A stretch of DNA of 64,000 bases from Alteromonas lipotrueae (GTDB taxonomy: Bacteria; Pseudomonadota; Gammaproteobacteria; Enterobacterales; Alteromonadaceae). This document shows positions 54,282-63,669 of this stretch, in pieces. Numbering within the stretch: position 1 is the first letter of the stretch; each line of letters begins with the position of its first letter. Position numbers and translations under genes: made by a program. A model generated the notes under the pieces. It did no database searches. It worked only from the letters and a program-made list of their open reading frames with translations, and was not told the DNA's origin. The stretch covers positions 248,001 through 312,000 of the forward strand of contig NZ_JAESDI010000002.1 of assembly GCF_019249215.1 (NCBI RefSeq). Direction: 5' to 3'.

Positions 54282-54746
54282 AACCCCTTTAAGCCGATAG
54301 CCTACTGACGCAATATCACCTTTCCACCCTTCAGTGGTAAGTTCGCCAGTTACCCATATTGCGTCGTAAATATTATCAAGAGGAATACCCTCTTCAAAAG
54401 TTACGTACACTATTTGGTTAGACGCAGGCGGCGGCACGTGAATACAAGCGCCAAAATAAGGCACTAGTAAAAATTCGGTCGTGAGTTCAGGTGTGCCTTC
54501 AAGGGGCACCACAAAGCCAGGAATTTTCACCCGCTTACCATCAAATTTATCAACTACTGGCGCATCAGGCTGCAACTGCGACATTTCACCGTTGTGCTGA
54601 ACGGCGGGAGGCGCTAGTTCATTAAACCCTTCAGGTACCAAATCTTCCCAATATACTTCAATAGGTTCTGGGGCGCTAAACGCAGAGAACGACGGAAGCA
54701 ATACGACTAAGGCTAAGACCAATGCCTTTCCCATGACTTTCAACAT
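54264..54746 (-). CDS. Exported DUF3299 protein
   Basis: A 160-aa exported protein of the DUF3299 family. The start is taken as the ATG at 54746 (MLKVMGKALVLALVV); a GTG three codons earlier is possible. The signal peptide ends near FSAFSA. The core has YWEDLVPEGF, then KIPGFVVPLEG, and the conserved FGACIHVPPPASNQIVYV with a single cysteine. In other bacteria this family is found near ABC-type lipoprotein or metal transport genes, but no such genes are here. The molecular function is unknown. Confidence 0.8.
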   Translation of the reverse strand: MLKVMGKALVLALVVLLPSFSAFSAPEPIEVYWEDLVPEGFNELAPPAVQHNGEMSQLQPDAPVVDKFDGKRVKIPGFVVPLEGTPELTTEFLLVPYFGACIHVPPPASNQIVYVTFEEGIPLDNIYDAIWVTGELTTEGWKGDIASVGYRLKGVAISAF

Positions 54747-54844
54747 AACACTCACTTAAATAAAAAAGGGTAGCTCTTTAAATAAAAAGGGCCGGTACTT
54801 ACCAGCACCGACCCCTTTTTAGCATGTCTTCTAAGCAGCGTGAA

Positions 54845-55375
54845 TTATTCTGCTTCGAAACGCTTAACGCTTGCGACAATTTCTTCTTTCGCGGCAGCTG
54901 AACCAGCCCAGCCGTCAATCTTAACCCACTTACCAGGTTCAAGATCTTTGTAATGAGAGAAGAAGTGCTCGATTTGCTGTAGCAGCAACTCAGGTGCGTC
55001 TTCAGTTTCTTGCACTTTACGGTAAATAGTAGAAAGCTTGTCGATTGGCACTGCCAATACTTTAGCGTCTTTACCTGACTCATCAGTCATGTTCAAAACA
55101 CCAATTGGGCGACAACGAATTACCGAACCCGCAAGCAATGGAAAAGGCGTCATTACCAATACGTCAACTGGGTCACCGTCTTCAGACAAGGTGTTAGGCA
55201 CGTAACCGTAGTTAGTTGGATAGTGCATGCAAGTTGCCATGAAACGGTCAACAAACATAGCGCCCGAGTCTTTGTCTACTTCGTACTTTACCGGGTCAGC
55301 GTGTGCTGGAATTTCGATAACTACATTCACTTCTTCAGGCAAATTCTTGCCCGCAGGAATATCATTCAAGCTCAT
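54845..55375 (-). CDS. ppa: Inorganic pyrophosphatase
   Basis: Hydrolyses pyrophosphate to phosphate in the cytoplasm, driving biosynthetic reactions. A family I soluble enzyme of 176 aa, the usual length. The metal-binding signature [10 protein letters not shown] gives D66, D68 and D71; other active-site parts are GAMFVDRFM and [11 protein letters not shown]. The start has AAAGGA upstream. It is next to fbp and mpl, an order also seen in enterobacteria. Confidence 0.97.
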   Translation of the reverse strand: MSLNDIPAGKNLPEEVNVVIEIPAHADPVKYEVDKDSGAMFVDRFMATCMHYPTNYGYVPNTLSEDGDPVDVLVMTPFPLLAGSVIRCRPIGVLNMTDESGKDAKVLAVPIDKLSTIYRKVQETEDAPELLLQQIEHFFSHYKDLEPGKWVKIDGWAGSAAAKEEIVASVKRFEAE

Positions 55376-55493
55376 TCTAAGGTCCTTTCAATGATGTTTT
55401 AAAAAATTTGGCGCTAAGTATACGGTGACGGCGGCAAAATAAAAACGGTTTAGCGCTAATCACCACCAAAACCGTCCTTATTTAGCGATTTCT

Positions 55494-56471
55494 CTATTCA
55501 CTTTTACCGTAATAGCTTAAACAGGTTTCTACTTCTTCTTTAGAACCAATAATACATGGCACGCGTTGATGTATTTCTTCAGGCATTACTTCAAGAATAC
55601 GACCGGCGCCTGTTTCTGCCTTGCCGCCGGCTTGCTCCATCAAAAATGCCATAGGGTTTGCTTCATAAAGTAAACGCAATTTACCCGGTTTAGATGGGTC
55701 ACGCTTGTCGTATGGGTACATGAAAATACCACCGCGGCATAACAAGCGATGAATATCGCCCACCATGGCTGCTACCCAGCGCATGTTGAAATTTTTCTCA
55801 CGAGGACCGTCTTTACCCGCTATTAAGTCGGCGATATATTCCTGCATCGCAGGTTCCCAATGACGTTGATTCGATGCATTAATAGAGTACTCAGAGGTTT
55901 GCTCTGGCACTTGGATATTGGGGTGAGTAAGTAGGAAGCCACCGTGGGTTTTATCTAAGGTATAAATATGTGTGCCACGCCCAGTAGTAAGGGCAAGCAT
56001 AGTAGAAGGCCCGTAAAGCACGTAACCTGCTGCAACCATTTGTGTACCCGGCTGAAGAAACGCTGATGGATCATCGGGTTCCATCCACTGAGGTGCGTGG
56101 GTAATTGAGAAGATAGTACCAATTAAGCTGTTAATTTCTGTGTTCGAAGAGCCGTCTAGTGGGTCGAAGCTAACAAGGTATTTCCCATCTGGATGGCACG
56201 GTACCACATCGTCTTCTTCTTCCGATGAAATAGCTTTTACATAGCCCGACTCGCGAAGCGTATCTTTAATAATGTGATTAGAGATAACATCTAACTTCTT
56301 TTGTGTTTCACCTTGTACGTTTTCTGACAACGTAGAACCCAATACGCCAGCAAGCGCACCTTGACTCACCCGGAATGAAATTTCTTTGCAGCTCGCCAAC
56401 AAGGTTCTTATAAGCAATATGAGCTCTAGCGGGGCACCATCTTCTTGCAACTGGGAATTTAAACGTTTCAT
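55494..56471 (-). CDS. fbp: Fructose-1,6-bisphosphatase class I
   Basis: Removes the C1 phosphate from fructose 1,6-bisphosphate in gluconeogenesis. A 325-aa class I enzyme. The start is the ATG at 56471 ([15 protein letters not shown]), giving normal family length; the open frame runs 29 codons further but that N-terminus has no family character. The metal-site motif FDPLDGSSN is at 102-110, SSEEEDDVV at 82-90, and the substrate site [20 protein letters not shown] near 270-290. Divergent from mpl with a 274-bp gap. Confidence 0.96.
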   Translation of the reverse strand: MKRLNSQLQEDGAPLELILLIRTLLASCKEISFRVSQGALAGVLGSTLSENVQGETQKKLDVISNHIIKDTLRESGYVKAISSEEEDDVVPCHPDGKYLVSFDPLDGSSNTEINSLIGTIFSITHAPQWMEPDDPSAFLQPGTQMVAAGYVLYGPSTMLALTTGRGTHIYTLDKTHGGFLLTHPNIQVPEQTSEYSINASNQRHWEPAMQEYIADLIAGKDGPREKNFNMRWVAAMVGDIHRLLCRGGIFMYPYDKRDPSKPGKLRLLYEANPMAFLMEQAGGKAETGAGRILEVMPEEIHQRVPCIIGSKEEVETCLSYYGKSE

Positions 56472-56745
56472 CTTAGTTAAGCCTTTTTTTAGTGTGTAGG
56501 GTATGACAATACAAGGCGCGCAGCTTTCCTTACCGGCTTTCTCTTGTATTACCAACAAGCACTGCTTTATATGCTTGTTAAATTGATTGTAACCGTGAAT
56601 TCATCGAAGTGGAATAAGGCAGGTGCTGCCAATCTACACAACATACCAGTGAAAGCGGGCATTATGAGTGAAAATGCATTATTTAACCTGCAACGGTTCT
56701 GATAAAGTAGCCAGTATTCAATGCAGTAAAAAATGAGAATTCGCT

Positions 56746-58128
56746 ATGCATGTACATATTTTAGGTATTTGCGGTAGCTTTATGGGTGGCATCGCAGCCA
56801 TTGCGAAAGCCTTGGGCCATAAGGTCACTGGCTCTGATACCAACGTGTATCCACCCATGAGTACCCAACTTGAAGCTCTGGGCATCGAGCTTACCGAAGG
56901 CTTCGATACCGACCAATTCGAGCCAATTCCTGACATCGTTATTATTGGTAACGCCATGTCTCGCGGTAATTCAGCGGTTGAGTACGTACTCAACAGAAAC
57001 TTACCTTATACCAGTGGCCCGCAATGGTTGCTTGATAACTTGTTAAAAGATAGATGGGTAATTGGCGTTTCGGGTACTCACGGCAAAACCACCACCAGCA
57101 GTATGGTGGCGTGGATTTTAGAGTACAGCGAATTAAACCCCGGATACCTTATTGGTGGTGTGCCTGAAAACTTTGGCGTGTCGGCCCGTATTGGAGAAAG
57201 CCCGTTTTTTGTCATTGAAGCAGACGAATACGACAGCGCCTTTTTCGACAAGCGCTCGAAGTTTGTCCATTACCGTCCTAAAACGCTGGTGATTAATAAC
57301 TTAGAGTTTGATCATGCCGATATCTTTGCTGACTTAGCCGCCATTCAAACTCAGTTTCATCACCTTGTGCGCATGGTACCTGAAAATGGCCTTATTCTTA
57401 CACCCAACCACACGCCCGCTATTGAGGAAACCCTTAAAAAAGGTTGTTGGACACAACGCCAATCTCTAGGCAAAGAATGGTCTGCAGCGCTTATCAATAA
57501 AGATGGTAGCCAATTCAATGTACTGTTCGACAATCAAGTTGTCGGTACAGTACATTGGGAGCTACTAGGCCAGCACAATGTAGATAATGCACTCATGGCA
57601 ATTGCCGCGGCTCATCATGCAGGCGTTCCCCTTAACGACGCTGTCGCAGCACTATCAAGCTTTAAGAACGTTAAACGGCGTATGGAAGTAAAGGGCTCGG
57701 TGACACTCGCGGCTGAAGGTAAACCGGTAACCGTCTATGATGATTTCGCTCATCACCCCACCGCCATTGCCACCACTATTGACGGCCTTCGCAAGAAAGT
57801 AGGGAATGCCCGTATTCTTGCCGTACTTGAGCCTCGCTCTAACACTATGAAAATGGGGGTGCATAAAAATACACTCGCACATTCTTGGCAAGCCGCTGAT
57901 GCGGTTTATGTATATGAACCTCAAGGGCTAGACTGGTCGTTGAAGGAAGCTGCGGAGAATAGCCCAGCGCCCACCACCGTATTCAATGATGTTGAAAGCA
58001 TTGTAAAAGTATTGCAAAGCGAAGTGCGCCCTGGCGATCATGTACTTATCATGAGCAATGGTGGGTTTGAAGGCATCCACAGCCGTGTTTTAAGCGTACT
58101 TACCCCGTCAATCGAGGTAGAAAAATGA
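56746..58128 (+). CDS. mpl: UDP-N-acetylmuramate tripeptide ligase Mpl
   Basis: Joins recycled L-Ala-gamma-D-Glu-meso-DAP to UDP-MurNAc in peptidoglycan recycling. A Mur-ligase family protein of 460 aa. The N-terminal Rossmann part starts [15 protein letters not shown]; the ATP loop [11 protein letters not shown] is at 109-119; the central motif [11 protein letters not shown] and the C-terminal [11 protein letters not shown] are typical of Mpl and MurC. It overlaps ubiX by four bases (ATGA). Confidence 0.97.
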   Translation: MHVHILGICGSFMGGIAAIAKALGHKVTGSDTNVYPPMSTQLEALGIELTEGFDTDQFEPIPDIVIIGNAMSRGNSAVEYVLNRNLPYTSGPQWLLDNLLKDRWVIGVSGTHGKTTTSSMVAWILEYSELNPGYLIGGVPENFGVSARIGESPFFVIEADEYDSAFFDKRSKFVHYRPKTLVINNLEFDHADIFADLAAIQTQFHHLVRMVPENGLILTPNHTPAIEETLKKGCWTQRQSLGKEWSAALINKDGSQFNVLFDNQVVGTVHWELLGQHNVDNALMAIAAAHHAGVPLNDAVAALSSFKNVKRRMEVKGSVTLAAEGKPVTVYDDFAHHPTAIATTIDGLRKKVGNARILAVLEPRSNTMKMGVHKNTLAHSWQAADAVYVYEPQGLDWSLKEAAENSPAPTTVFNDVESIVKVLQSEVRPGDHVLIMSNGGFEGIHSRVLSVLTPSIEVEK

Positions 58129-58760
58129 AACATGATAAGCAAATTACCCTAGCTATTACGGGTGCTTCCGGCACCCCATACGCACTCTCGCTATTAACGT
58201 CGTTAGTAAAAGCTGACTACCAAGTGTATGTGCTTATTTCTTCTGCCGCCAAAGTCGTGATGGCTACAGAAGAAAATATAAAAATTCCCGCTAGACCTGA
58301 AGACGCCAGTGCTTTTTTCATGGAGCATTGCGGCGGTAAGCCTGGTCAAGTGCAAGTATTTGGGAAAGAAGAATGGTTTTCTCCTGTTGCGTCAGGCTCA
58401 GCCGCACCAGCTAAAATGGTAGTATGCCCCTGCTCTACGGGCACCCTTTCATCTATTGCCATTGGCGCCAGTGATAACTTAATTGAGCGTGCCGCTGATG
58501 TTGTGCTAAAAGAAAGAGGCCAATTGATATTAGTACCTCGAGAAATGCCACTTTCTTCTATCCATTTGGAAAATATGCTTAAACTGTCACAAATGGGTGC
58601 GACAATAATGCCAGCGGCGCCTGGTTTTTATCATAACCCCAAGACCATTGAAGATTTGGTCGACTTTGTTGTAGCCCGTATTCTAGATCACCTCGGCGTT
58701 GAACAATCGCTAGTGGCACGATGGGGCTATGAAACCGCTAAACATACCCCTAAAACCTAA
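58125..58760 (+). CDS. ubiX: Flavin prenyltransferase UbiX
   Basis: Makes prenylated FMN, the cofactor of the UbiD decarboxylase in ubiquinone synthesis. A 211-aa flavoprotein; the FMN-binding start [13 protein letters not shown] is at 11-23 and the phosphate/prenyl site [15 protein letters not shown] near 102-116, followed by [16 protein letters not shown]. It is translationally coupled to mpl by an ATGA overlap and followed by an exported nuclease gene after 34 nt. Confidence 0.96.
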   Translation: MKHDKQITLAITGASGTPYALSLLTSLVKADYQVYVLISSAAKVVMATEENIKIPARPEDASAFFMEHCGGKPGQVQVFGKEEWFSPVASGSAAPAKMVVCPCSTGTLSSIAIGASDNLIERAADVVLKERGQLILVPREMPLSSIHLENMLKLSQMGATIMPAAPGFYHNPKTIEDLVDFVVARILDHLGVEQSLVARWGYETAKHTPKT

Positions 58761-58794
58761 CTACACACTTAAAAAATAGAACAAAGGAAAATTA

Positions 58795-59595
58795 ATGACA
58801 GCGTTGAGAAATAGGACTTTCGCCGTTGCGCTAAGCTCACTTATTACGTTATTTGTTTCGTCGCCAGCTTTTGGGTGGGGCCAAACTGGCCATCGGGTTA
58901 CTGGCGCCATTGCGCAGCAGTATTTAAGCCCTCTATCTCAAGCTGCTTTATCAGAGCTTCTGCCAAACAGTTCACTAGCAGAAGCTTCAACCTATGCAGA
59001 TGAAATGCGCTCAAACCCAAGCGAGTTTTGGCAAAAGATATCTACCCATTGGCACTATGTAACAGTCCCTCAAGGGAAAGGTTATGCTGACGTTGGCGCA
59101 CCTCGCCAAGGCGACGCAGTTACTGCACTTGAAGCCTATACAAAAACGTTAAAAAGCGACTCAGCCACTATTGAAGAAAAACGCTTAGCGCTACGTTTTG
59201 TTGTGCACATCATTGGTGATTTACACCAACCCCTGCATGCGGGTGATGGCAGCGATCGCGGCGGCAATGATGTAAAAGTAAATTTCTTTTGGCAGAACTC
59301 TAATTTACATCGGGTGTGGGACTCTCAAATGCTAGAGCAACGCAAACTGTCTTACACAGAATGGACGAAATGGCTCACAGAACACATCACACCTAGTGAC
59401 ATTCGTAGCTGGGCAACCACAGATCCTTTGGTATGGATTGAAGAAAGCACTAAAATTCGTGATGAAGTTTACCCTCAAGATGCCAACAATATGAGTTACG
59501 ATTACTTATATCGGCATCTTCCTACGGCTAAGCAGCGTTTACAAATGGCAGGTATTCGACTTGCCATGTACTTGAACGAAACGTTTGATAAGTAA
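58795..59595 (+). CDS. Exported S1/P1-type nuclease
   Basis: A 266-aa zinc-dependent S1/P1 nuclease, probably periplasmic or secreted, degrading single-stranded nucleic acids. The signal peptide ends at about residue 27 (SSPAFG), exposing W28, whose main-chain amino group is a zinc ligand in this family. Other ligand segments are TGHRV (H33), DLHQPLHAGDGSDRGGND and NLHRVWDSQML. The start has AAAGGA upstream. A role in nucleotide or phosphate scavenging fits marine life but is inference. Confidence 0.93.
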   Translation: MTALRNRTFAVALSSLITLFVSSPAFGWGQTGHRVTGAIAQQYLSPLSQAALSELLPNSSLAEASTYADEMRSNPSEFWQKISTHWHYVTVPQGKGYADVGAPRQGDAVTALEAYTKTLKSDSATIEEKRLALRFVVHIIGDLHQPLHAGDGSDRGGNDVKVNFFWQNSNLHRVWDSQMLEQRKLSYTEWTKWLTEHITPSDIRSWATTDPLVWIEESTKIRDEVYPQDANNMSYDYLYRHLPTAKQRLQMAGIRLAMYLNETFDK

Positions 59596-59619
59596 GCGCT
59601 AATTGTAAATTTTAGGCAC

Positions 59620-59661
59620 AAAAAAAGCGGAGACACTTCATTCAGCTGTCTGCGCTTTTTG
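59620..59661 (+). terminator. Terminator after the S1/P1 nuclease gene
   Basis: AAAAAGCG (59622-59629) pairs with CGCTTTTT (59653-59660), extended past one mismatch by AGACA/TGTCT, with an 11-nt loop and a T-run on the plus strand. Confidence 0.8.
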
Positions 59662-59719
59662 TTACCTGAATCACATGAATTCGCTATAGGTTTTAGCCAA
59701 CTGAGCTACTATAAAACCT

Positions 59720-60205
59720 TTAGTCTATATCAAGGGGTTCTGGTGAGAGAATTACACCTGTGCTATCAGCATAAAGGTGATCTTCTGGTAGGAAAGTTAC
59801 GCCACCAAAATTTACCGGTACATCAACGTCGCCAATGCTTTCGCTTTCTGCATTAACGGGAATAGCCGCTACCGCTAGCACACCAATATCCAATTCGGCT
59901 AAGTTATCCACTTCACGTACACTGCCGTAACACACGATGCCTTCCCAGTCATTGTCTATTGCCACTTGAGCAAGGGCTGCATCGAATAAGGCACGACGTG
60001 TTGAACCACCACCATCAATCAGCAGTACTTTGCCTGCACCAGGTTGAGCCAATACACGGTCAATAAGACCACGGTCTTCGAAACACTTAATCGTGGTGAT
60101 TTCGCCACCAAAAGAATAACGGCCGCCAAAGCTTGCGAAGATAGGGTCAACTACGTCGACGCTGTCTGCAAATAAATCGCACAATTCAGAAGTGTTGTAA
60201 TCCAT
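59720..60205 (-). CDS. rraA: Regulator of ribonuclease E activity A
   Basis: A 161-aa RraA protein, which binds RNase E and dampens its activity. The family body is complete: [24 protein letters not shown] at the start, then [21 protein letters not shown] and [13 protein letters not shown]. RraA is a trimer in Escherichia coli and lacks the methyltransferase activity its old name menG implied. It stands alone and converges with the nuclease gene. Confidence 0.95.
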   Translation of the reverse strand: MDYNTSELCDLFADSVDVVDPIFASFGGRYSFGGEITTIKCFEDRGLIDRVLAQPGAGKVLLIDGGGSTRRALFDAALAQVAIDNDWEGIVCYGSVREVDNLAELDIGVLAVAAIPVNAESESIGDVDVPVNFGGVTFLPEDHLYADSTGVILSPEPLDID

Positions 60206-60474
60206 TGCTCTACCTTACTTTAATTGAGAGTAGTAGGTTATTTACCTTGTTCTAGCATAGCATTAATTCGTTAGTTGAAAACGCCTGATTTATGAAGTTT
60301 CAGGGAAACAGCAACAACCTTTCCACTAAATAGACTACCACTTTCATTAGTGAAGACATTTTCACCGACTTAGCACGTAACTTGCTTAGCTTTTTATAAA
60401 AACTGACTCGCTACCTCACTGCACTAAATAGAAGTTAATAGGTGCGGTACAGCGTGACCAACACAGCATGTCAT
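60206..60474. other. Gene-free region between rraA and the Pho-box-like array
   Basis: It should hold the rraA promoter on the minus strand. GTGACCAA at 60454-60461 is complementary to TTGGTCAC at 60507-60514, 45 bp away, across the Pho-box-like array. No gene or terminator is seen. Confidence 0.5.
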
Positions 60475-60514
60475 CTGTCATAAAGGTTTCTTTTTTCTGT
60501 CACTGGTTGGTCAC
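60475..60514 (+). promoter_or_regulatory. Pho-box-like array upstream of the PAP2/glycosyltransferase operon
   Basis: Four heptamers fall at exact 11-bp steps: CTGTCAT (60475), GTTTCTT (60486), CTGTCAC (60497) and TGGTCAC (60508). The PhoB box of enterobacteria is built from CTGTCAT-like heptamers at this 11-bp period. Matches to CTGTCA(T/C) are 7, 4, 7 and 5 of 7. The array ends 48 bp before the chosen PAP2 start, a spacing that fits a PhoB-activated promoter. Binding by PhoB is inference. Confidence 0.6.
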
Positions 60515-60562
60515 AGAATGCTTTTAAATTATTCAATAATCAATCGAAAGGGGGCAAGGCTA

Positions 60563-61081
60563 ATGCTTCTTAAATCCTTGACCAAATACGATACAAATTT
60601 GTTCTACCGCTTATACAGTCTTACCGTAAAACGAGATTGTCGCAGTATCATCTGGTTATCAAAAACCGGAGATGGATACCTTTACTTGGTTATTGGCGCC
60701 TTACTGTGGGCTTTTGAACCCGAGCATGGTGAGCTTTTCCTCTATACAGCGCTGATGGCATATGCGCTGGAGTTACCTATCTATGTGCTGCTTAAGAAAA
60801 TGTTCAAGCGCCCGCGCCCTTGCGATTTTCTATTGGATTTAACAGCACACGTTACGCCATCCGATAAATTCTCTCTGCCTTCTGGGCACACTGCTGCCGC
60901 TTGCTTAATGGCAAGTATTGTAGCGCATTACTATCCACCATTCGCGGTACTGGCATACAGTTGGGCAGCCCTAATCGGCCTGTCTCGCGTCTTGCTAGGC
61001 GTGCACTACCCATCAGATGTAGTTGCAGGTATGTTACTTGGTATCACTATCGCATCGTTGAGTATTTCCATCCTGGGGTAA
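60563..61081 (+). CDS. PAP2-family phosphatase
   Basis: A 172-aa inner-membrane lipid phosphatase of the PAP2 family (phosphatidate, PgpB or undecaprenyl-PP type). The start is the ATG at 60563 (MLLKSLTKYD), with a GGGGG site 8 nt upstream; an ATG 15 codons earlier would begin only 4 nt after the Pho-box-like array. The full signature is present: K78 to RP (84-85), PSGH (106-109), and SR (141-142) with H148 and D152. Five to six membrane helices are expected. One base separates it from a glycosyltransferase gene, so the pair is an operon. Confidence 0.9.
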   Translation: MLLKSLTKYDTNLFYRLYSLTVKRDCRSIIWLSKTGDGYLYLVIGALLWAFEPEHGELFLYTALMAYALELPIYVLLKKMFKRPRPCDFLLDLTAHVTPSDKFSLPSGHTAAACLMASIVAHYYPPFAVLAYSWAALIGLSRVLLGVHYPSDVVAGMLLGITIASLSISILG

Positions 61082-61082
61082 C

Positions 61083-62150
61083 ATGAAATTATTGTATGGC
61101 GTGCAAGGCACCGGAAACGGGCACATTGCTCGTGCACGAATTATGGCGACAGCGCTAGCTAAGCGTTCAGATGTTGAAGTAGATTTTGTTTTCACAGGCC
61201 GTGAACCCGATAAATATTTCGATATGGATGTATTTGGCGACTATCGCACCTACACGGGCTTAAGCTTTGTTACTAAAAGTGGCCGCGTAGACCGGTGGCA
61301 AACCATTAAAGAAGCCAATATCAGTCAATTTCTAAAAGACGTGAAACGTTTTGATGCGAGCGGGTACGACCTTCTCGTCAACGACTTCGAACCTGTCACC
61401 GCGTGGGCAGCGAAGCGACAGCAGATACCGTCAATTTCAATTAGTCACCAAGCAGCATTTTCTTACGATGTGCCAAAATCTGGCGACACCATTATTGATC
61501 GACTGCTAATGAAAAAGTTCGCCCCTACCGACCTTCAATTAGGGGTACATTGGTTTCACTTTAATCAACCGATCATTCCTCCTTTTGTGGCAGACAAACC
61601 GTTATCAGTGCCAGGTAAAGGTCATGTGTTAGTTTACTTACCATTTGAAGATGTCAGCGACGTTCAACAAATGCTGGAGCCTTTAAGCGATCAACAATTT
61701 CAATGCTTCCACCCCGATATTAGCGAAATTAAAGACGCAGGACACATTCAGTGGAACCCTACGTCAAAAGAGCATTTCCAACGTGCACTTCAGCATTGTA
61801 ACGGCGTGATTGCGAATGGAGGTTTTGAGCTTTCTAGCGAAGCCTTGCAACTCGGCAAGAAGCTACTTATCAAACCTCTTCATGGCCAATTTGAACAGCT
61901 GTCGAATGTACTAACGCTCAATAAGCTCGACCTTTGCCACACCCTATTTCAATTGGATACGGATATTGTTGAAGAGTGGCTAGAAGCATTAGACATAGAA
62001 GCTATTCAGTTCCCCGACGACCCAAATATACTAATTGATTGGCTCAAAAAAGGTGACTTGCAAGATACACAAAGCCTATGTGATTCATTGTGGAAAGAGG
62101 TTCACTACGGTGATAAAACACAAGAACGCTTATTGTCTCTTGCATTTTAA
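61083..62150 (+). CDS. MJ1255/VC2487-type glycosyltransferase
   Basis: A 355-aa GT-B-fold glycosyltransferase of the MurG/GT28-like MJ1255/VC2487 type. The N-terminal loop GVQGTGNGH (6-14) resembles the GTGGH loop of MurG. The C-terminal donor-site segment ANGGFELSSEALQLGKK and KPLHGQFEQ matches GT28 enzymes. There is no signal peptide; like MurG and diacylglycerol glucosyltransferases it probably works at the inner face of the inner membrane. It is translated one base after the PAP2 phosphatase stop. The acceptor is not known; a diacylglycerol acceptor is a hypothesis from context. Confidence 0.85.
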   Translation: MKLLYGVQGTGNGHIARARIMATALAKRSDVEVDFVFTGREPDKYFDMDVFGDYRTYTGLSFVTKSGRVDRWQTIKEANISQFLKDVKRFDASGYDLLVNDFEPVTAWAAKRQQIPSISISHQAAFSYDVPKSGDTIIDRLLMKKFAPTDLQLGVHWFHFNQPIIPPFVADKPLSVPGKGHVLVYLPFEDVSDVQQMLEPLSDQQFQCFHPDISEIKDAGHIQWNPTSKEHFQRALQHCNGVIANGGFELSSEALQLGKKLLIKPLHGQFEQLSNVLTLNKLDLCHTLFQLDTDIVEEWLEALDIEAIQFPDDPNILIDWLKKGDLQDTQSLCDSLWKEVHYGDKTQERLLSLAF

Positions 62151-62201
62151 TCACGCAATGCGATGATAACGGCATTTATTGTCGTATTCGCGGGATTTTT
62201 C

Positions 62202-62384
62202 GTGCTTAAGAAGTGGGTTTTAATTACATTCGCAGCCATTCTACTCAGTGGTTGTGGCTATAAAGGGGCGCTGTATATTCCACAAGCGCCAGAGCAAACG
62301 ACGCCTACTGAAAAGCCAAACGAAACAGCGTCTTCACCAAACACGCAAAGCCAACCCGCCTCCACACCAGGAGAATCTCACTAG
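62202..62384 (+). CDS. lptM: LPS-transport-associated lipoprotein LptM (YifL-like)
   Basis: A small lipoprotein of about 60 aa. I choose the GTG at 62202 (MLKKWVLITFAAILLSGC), which has GGGA 6 nt upstream and gives a normal signal; an ATG at 62163 would add 13 hydrophobic residues before KK. The lipobox is LLSGC, and the mature start CGYKGALYIPQ matches the CG-KGPLY pattern of LptM, which helps LptD/LptE maturation in Escherichia coli. The tail is Pro/Thr/Ser-rich. The lptM-lysA-dapF neighbourhood fits the ancestral order. Its stop overlaps the lysA start by one base. Confidence 0.87.
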   Translation: MLKKWVLITFAAILLSGCGYKGALYIPQAPEQTTPTEKPNETASSPNTQSQPASTPGESH

Positions 62385-63634
62385 TGGATTTTTTCGCTTA
62401 TAAAAACGGCCAGCTTTTCGCTGAAGATGTTGCCGTTGCAGATATTGCTGCACAGTACCAAACCCCTGTATATGTGTATTCACGGGCAACTTTAGAGCGC
62501 CATTGGCATGCCTTTAATGATGCTATTGGTGAGCACCCTCACCTTATCTGTTATGCAGTAAAGGCCAATTCAAACTTAGGTGTACTAAGTACATTAGCCA
62601 AAATTGGCTCTGGTTTTGACATTGTTTCTGGTGGTGAACTAGCACGTGTTATTGAAGCCGGTGGCGATGCCAGTAAAGTGGTATTTTCGGGTGTAGGTAA
62701 AAAAGCAGACGAAATACGCTATGCGTTAGAACAAGGCATTATGTGCTTTAACGTAGAGTCTGAGCCTGAATTGCATCGTATTAACGCGGTAGCAGAATCG
62801 CTTGGCAAAAAGGCGCCAATTTCGCTTCGCATCAACCCAGATGTAGATGCCAAAACCCATCCGTACATTTCAACAGGATTAAAAGCAAACAAGTTTGGTA
62901 TTGCCCGCGAACGCGCGCTGCAAACCTACGAACTTGCCGCATCACTTCCTCACTTGAATGTAGTAGGTATGGATTGCCACATCGGTTCACAATTAACTGA
63001 AATTGGCCCATTTGTTGATGCACTAGAGCGTTTATTGCTGCTTATCGATGAATTAGCCGAGCGCGGCATAACCATTGATCACTTAGATGTTGGTGGTGGT
63101 TTAGGCGTGACTTATAACGATGAAGAACCACCGCACCCGAAAGCTTACGCTGCGGCGATGGCGGAAAAAATGGTGGGTCGTGAGAACCTTAAGCTCATTT
63201 TAGAGCCTGGCCGCGCTATTGCCGCAAACGCGGGTATTTTAGTCACTGAGGTTGAGTTTATTAAAGAAGGTGAAGAGAAAAGCTTCGCTATTGTTGATGC
63301 AGCTATGAATGACCTGCTTCGACCTGCACTTTACTCTGCATGGCAAAATATCATCCCAGTAAAACAAGAAAGCACTGCCATAGCACGCAATTACGATGTG
63401 GTAGGCCCGGTATGTGAAACCGGTGACTTCATCGGTAAAGACCGAGAACTTGCTATCGAACCAACTGACCTACTAGCAGTACGAAGCGCCGGTGCGTATG
63501 GCTTTGCAATGGCATCAAACTACAATAGCCGCTGCCGTCCAGCAGAGATTATGGTAGATGGTGATGCAACGATTGTGGTACGTGAAAGAGAAATTCTAAA
63601 AGATCTCTGGAAAGGTGAGCACAAACTTACGTAA
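62384..63634 (+). CDS. lysA: Diaminopimelate decarboxylase
   Basis: Makes L-lysine from meso-diaminopimelate. A PLP enzyme of the alanine-racemase-fold decarboxylase family, 416 aa. The Schiff-base lysine is K60 (CYAVKANSNLGVL); other family motifs are HIGSQL, DVGGGLGV, EPGRAIAANAG and GPVCETGDF, whose cysteine comes from the partner subunit. The start is a GTG at 62384 with AGGAG 10 nt upstream, overlapping the lptM stop by one base, so translation is coupled. Confidence 0.97.
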   Translation: MDFFAYKNGQLFAEDVAVADIAAQYQTPVYVYSRATLERHWHAFNDAIGEHPHLICYAVKANSNLGVLSTLAKIGSGFDIVSGGELARVIEAGGDASKVVFSGVGKKADEIRYALEQGIMCFNVESEPELHRINAVAESLGKKAPISLRINPDVDAKTHPYISTGLKANKFGIARERALQTYELAASLPHLNVVGMDCHIGSQLTEIGPFVDALERLLLLIDELAERGITIDHLDVGGGLGVTYNDEEPPHPKAYAAAMAEKMVGRENLKLILEPGRAIAANAGILVTEVEFIKEGEEKSFAIVDAAMNDLLRPALYSAWQNIIPVKQESTAIARNYDVVGPVCETGDFIGKDRELAIEPTDLLAVRSAGAYGFAMASNYNSRCRPAEIMVDGDATIVVREREILKDLWKGEHKLT

Positions 63635-63669
63635 ACTAGGGTTAAACTCATAATAAAGATGCGCGGTTA

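Noticed and set aside
56472..56558. N-terminal extension of fbp
   Set aside because: The 29 extra codons are not typical of FBPase, and the ATG at 56471 gives the normal family length.
59680..59723. On the minus strand, TAGTAGCTCAGTTGGC resembles the D-arm of a tRNA
   Set aside because: No acceptor stem, anticodon arm, T-arm or CCA could be fitted around it. It is a short match next to the rraA stop, possibly part of a weak GGTTTT/AAAACC hairpin.
60468..60474. ATGTCAT as an extra Pho-box heptamer
   Set aside because: It is 7 bp, not 11 bp, ahead of the first unit, so it is out of phase with the array and was left out.
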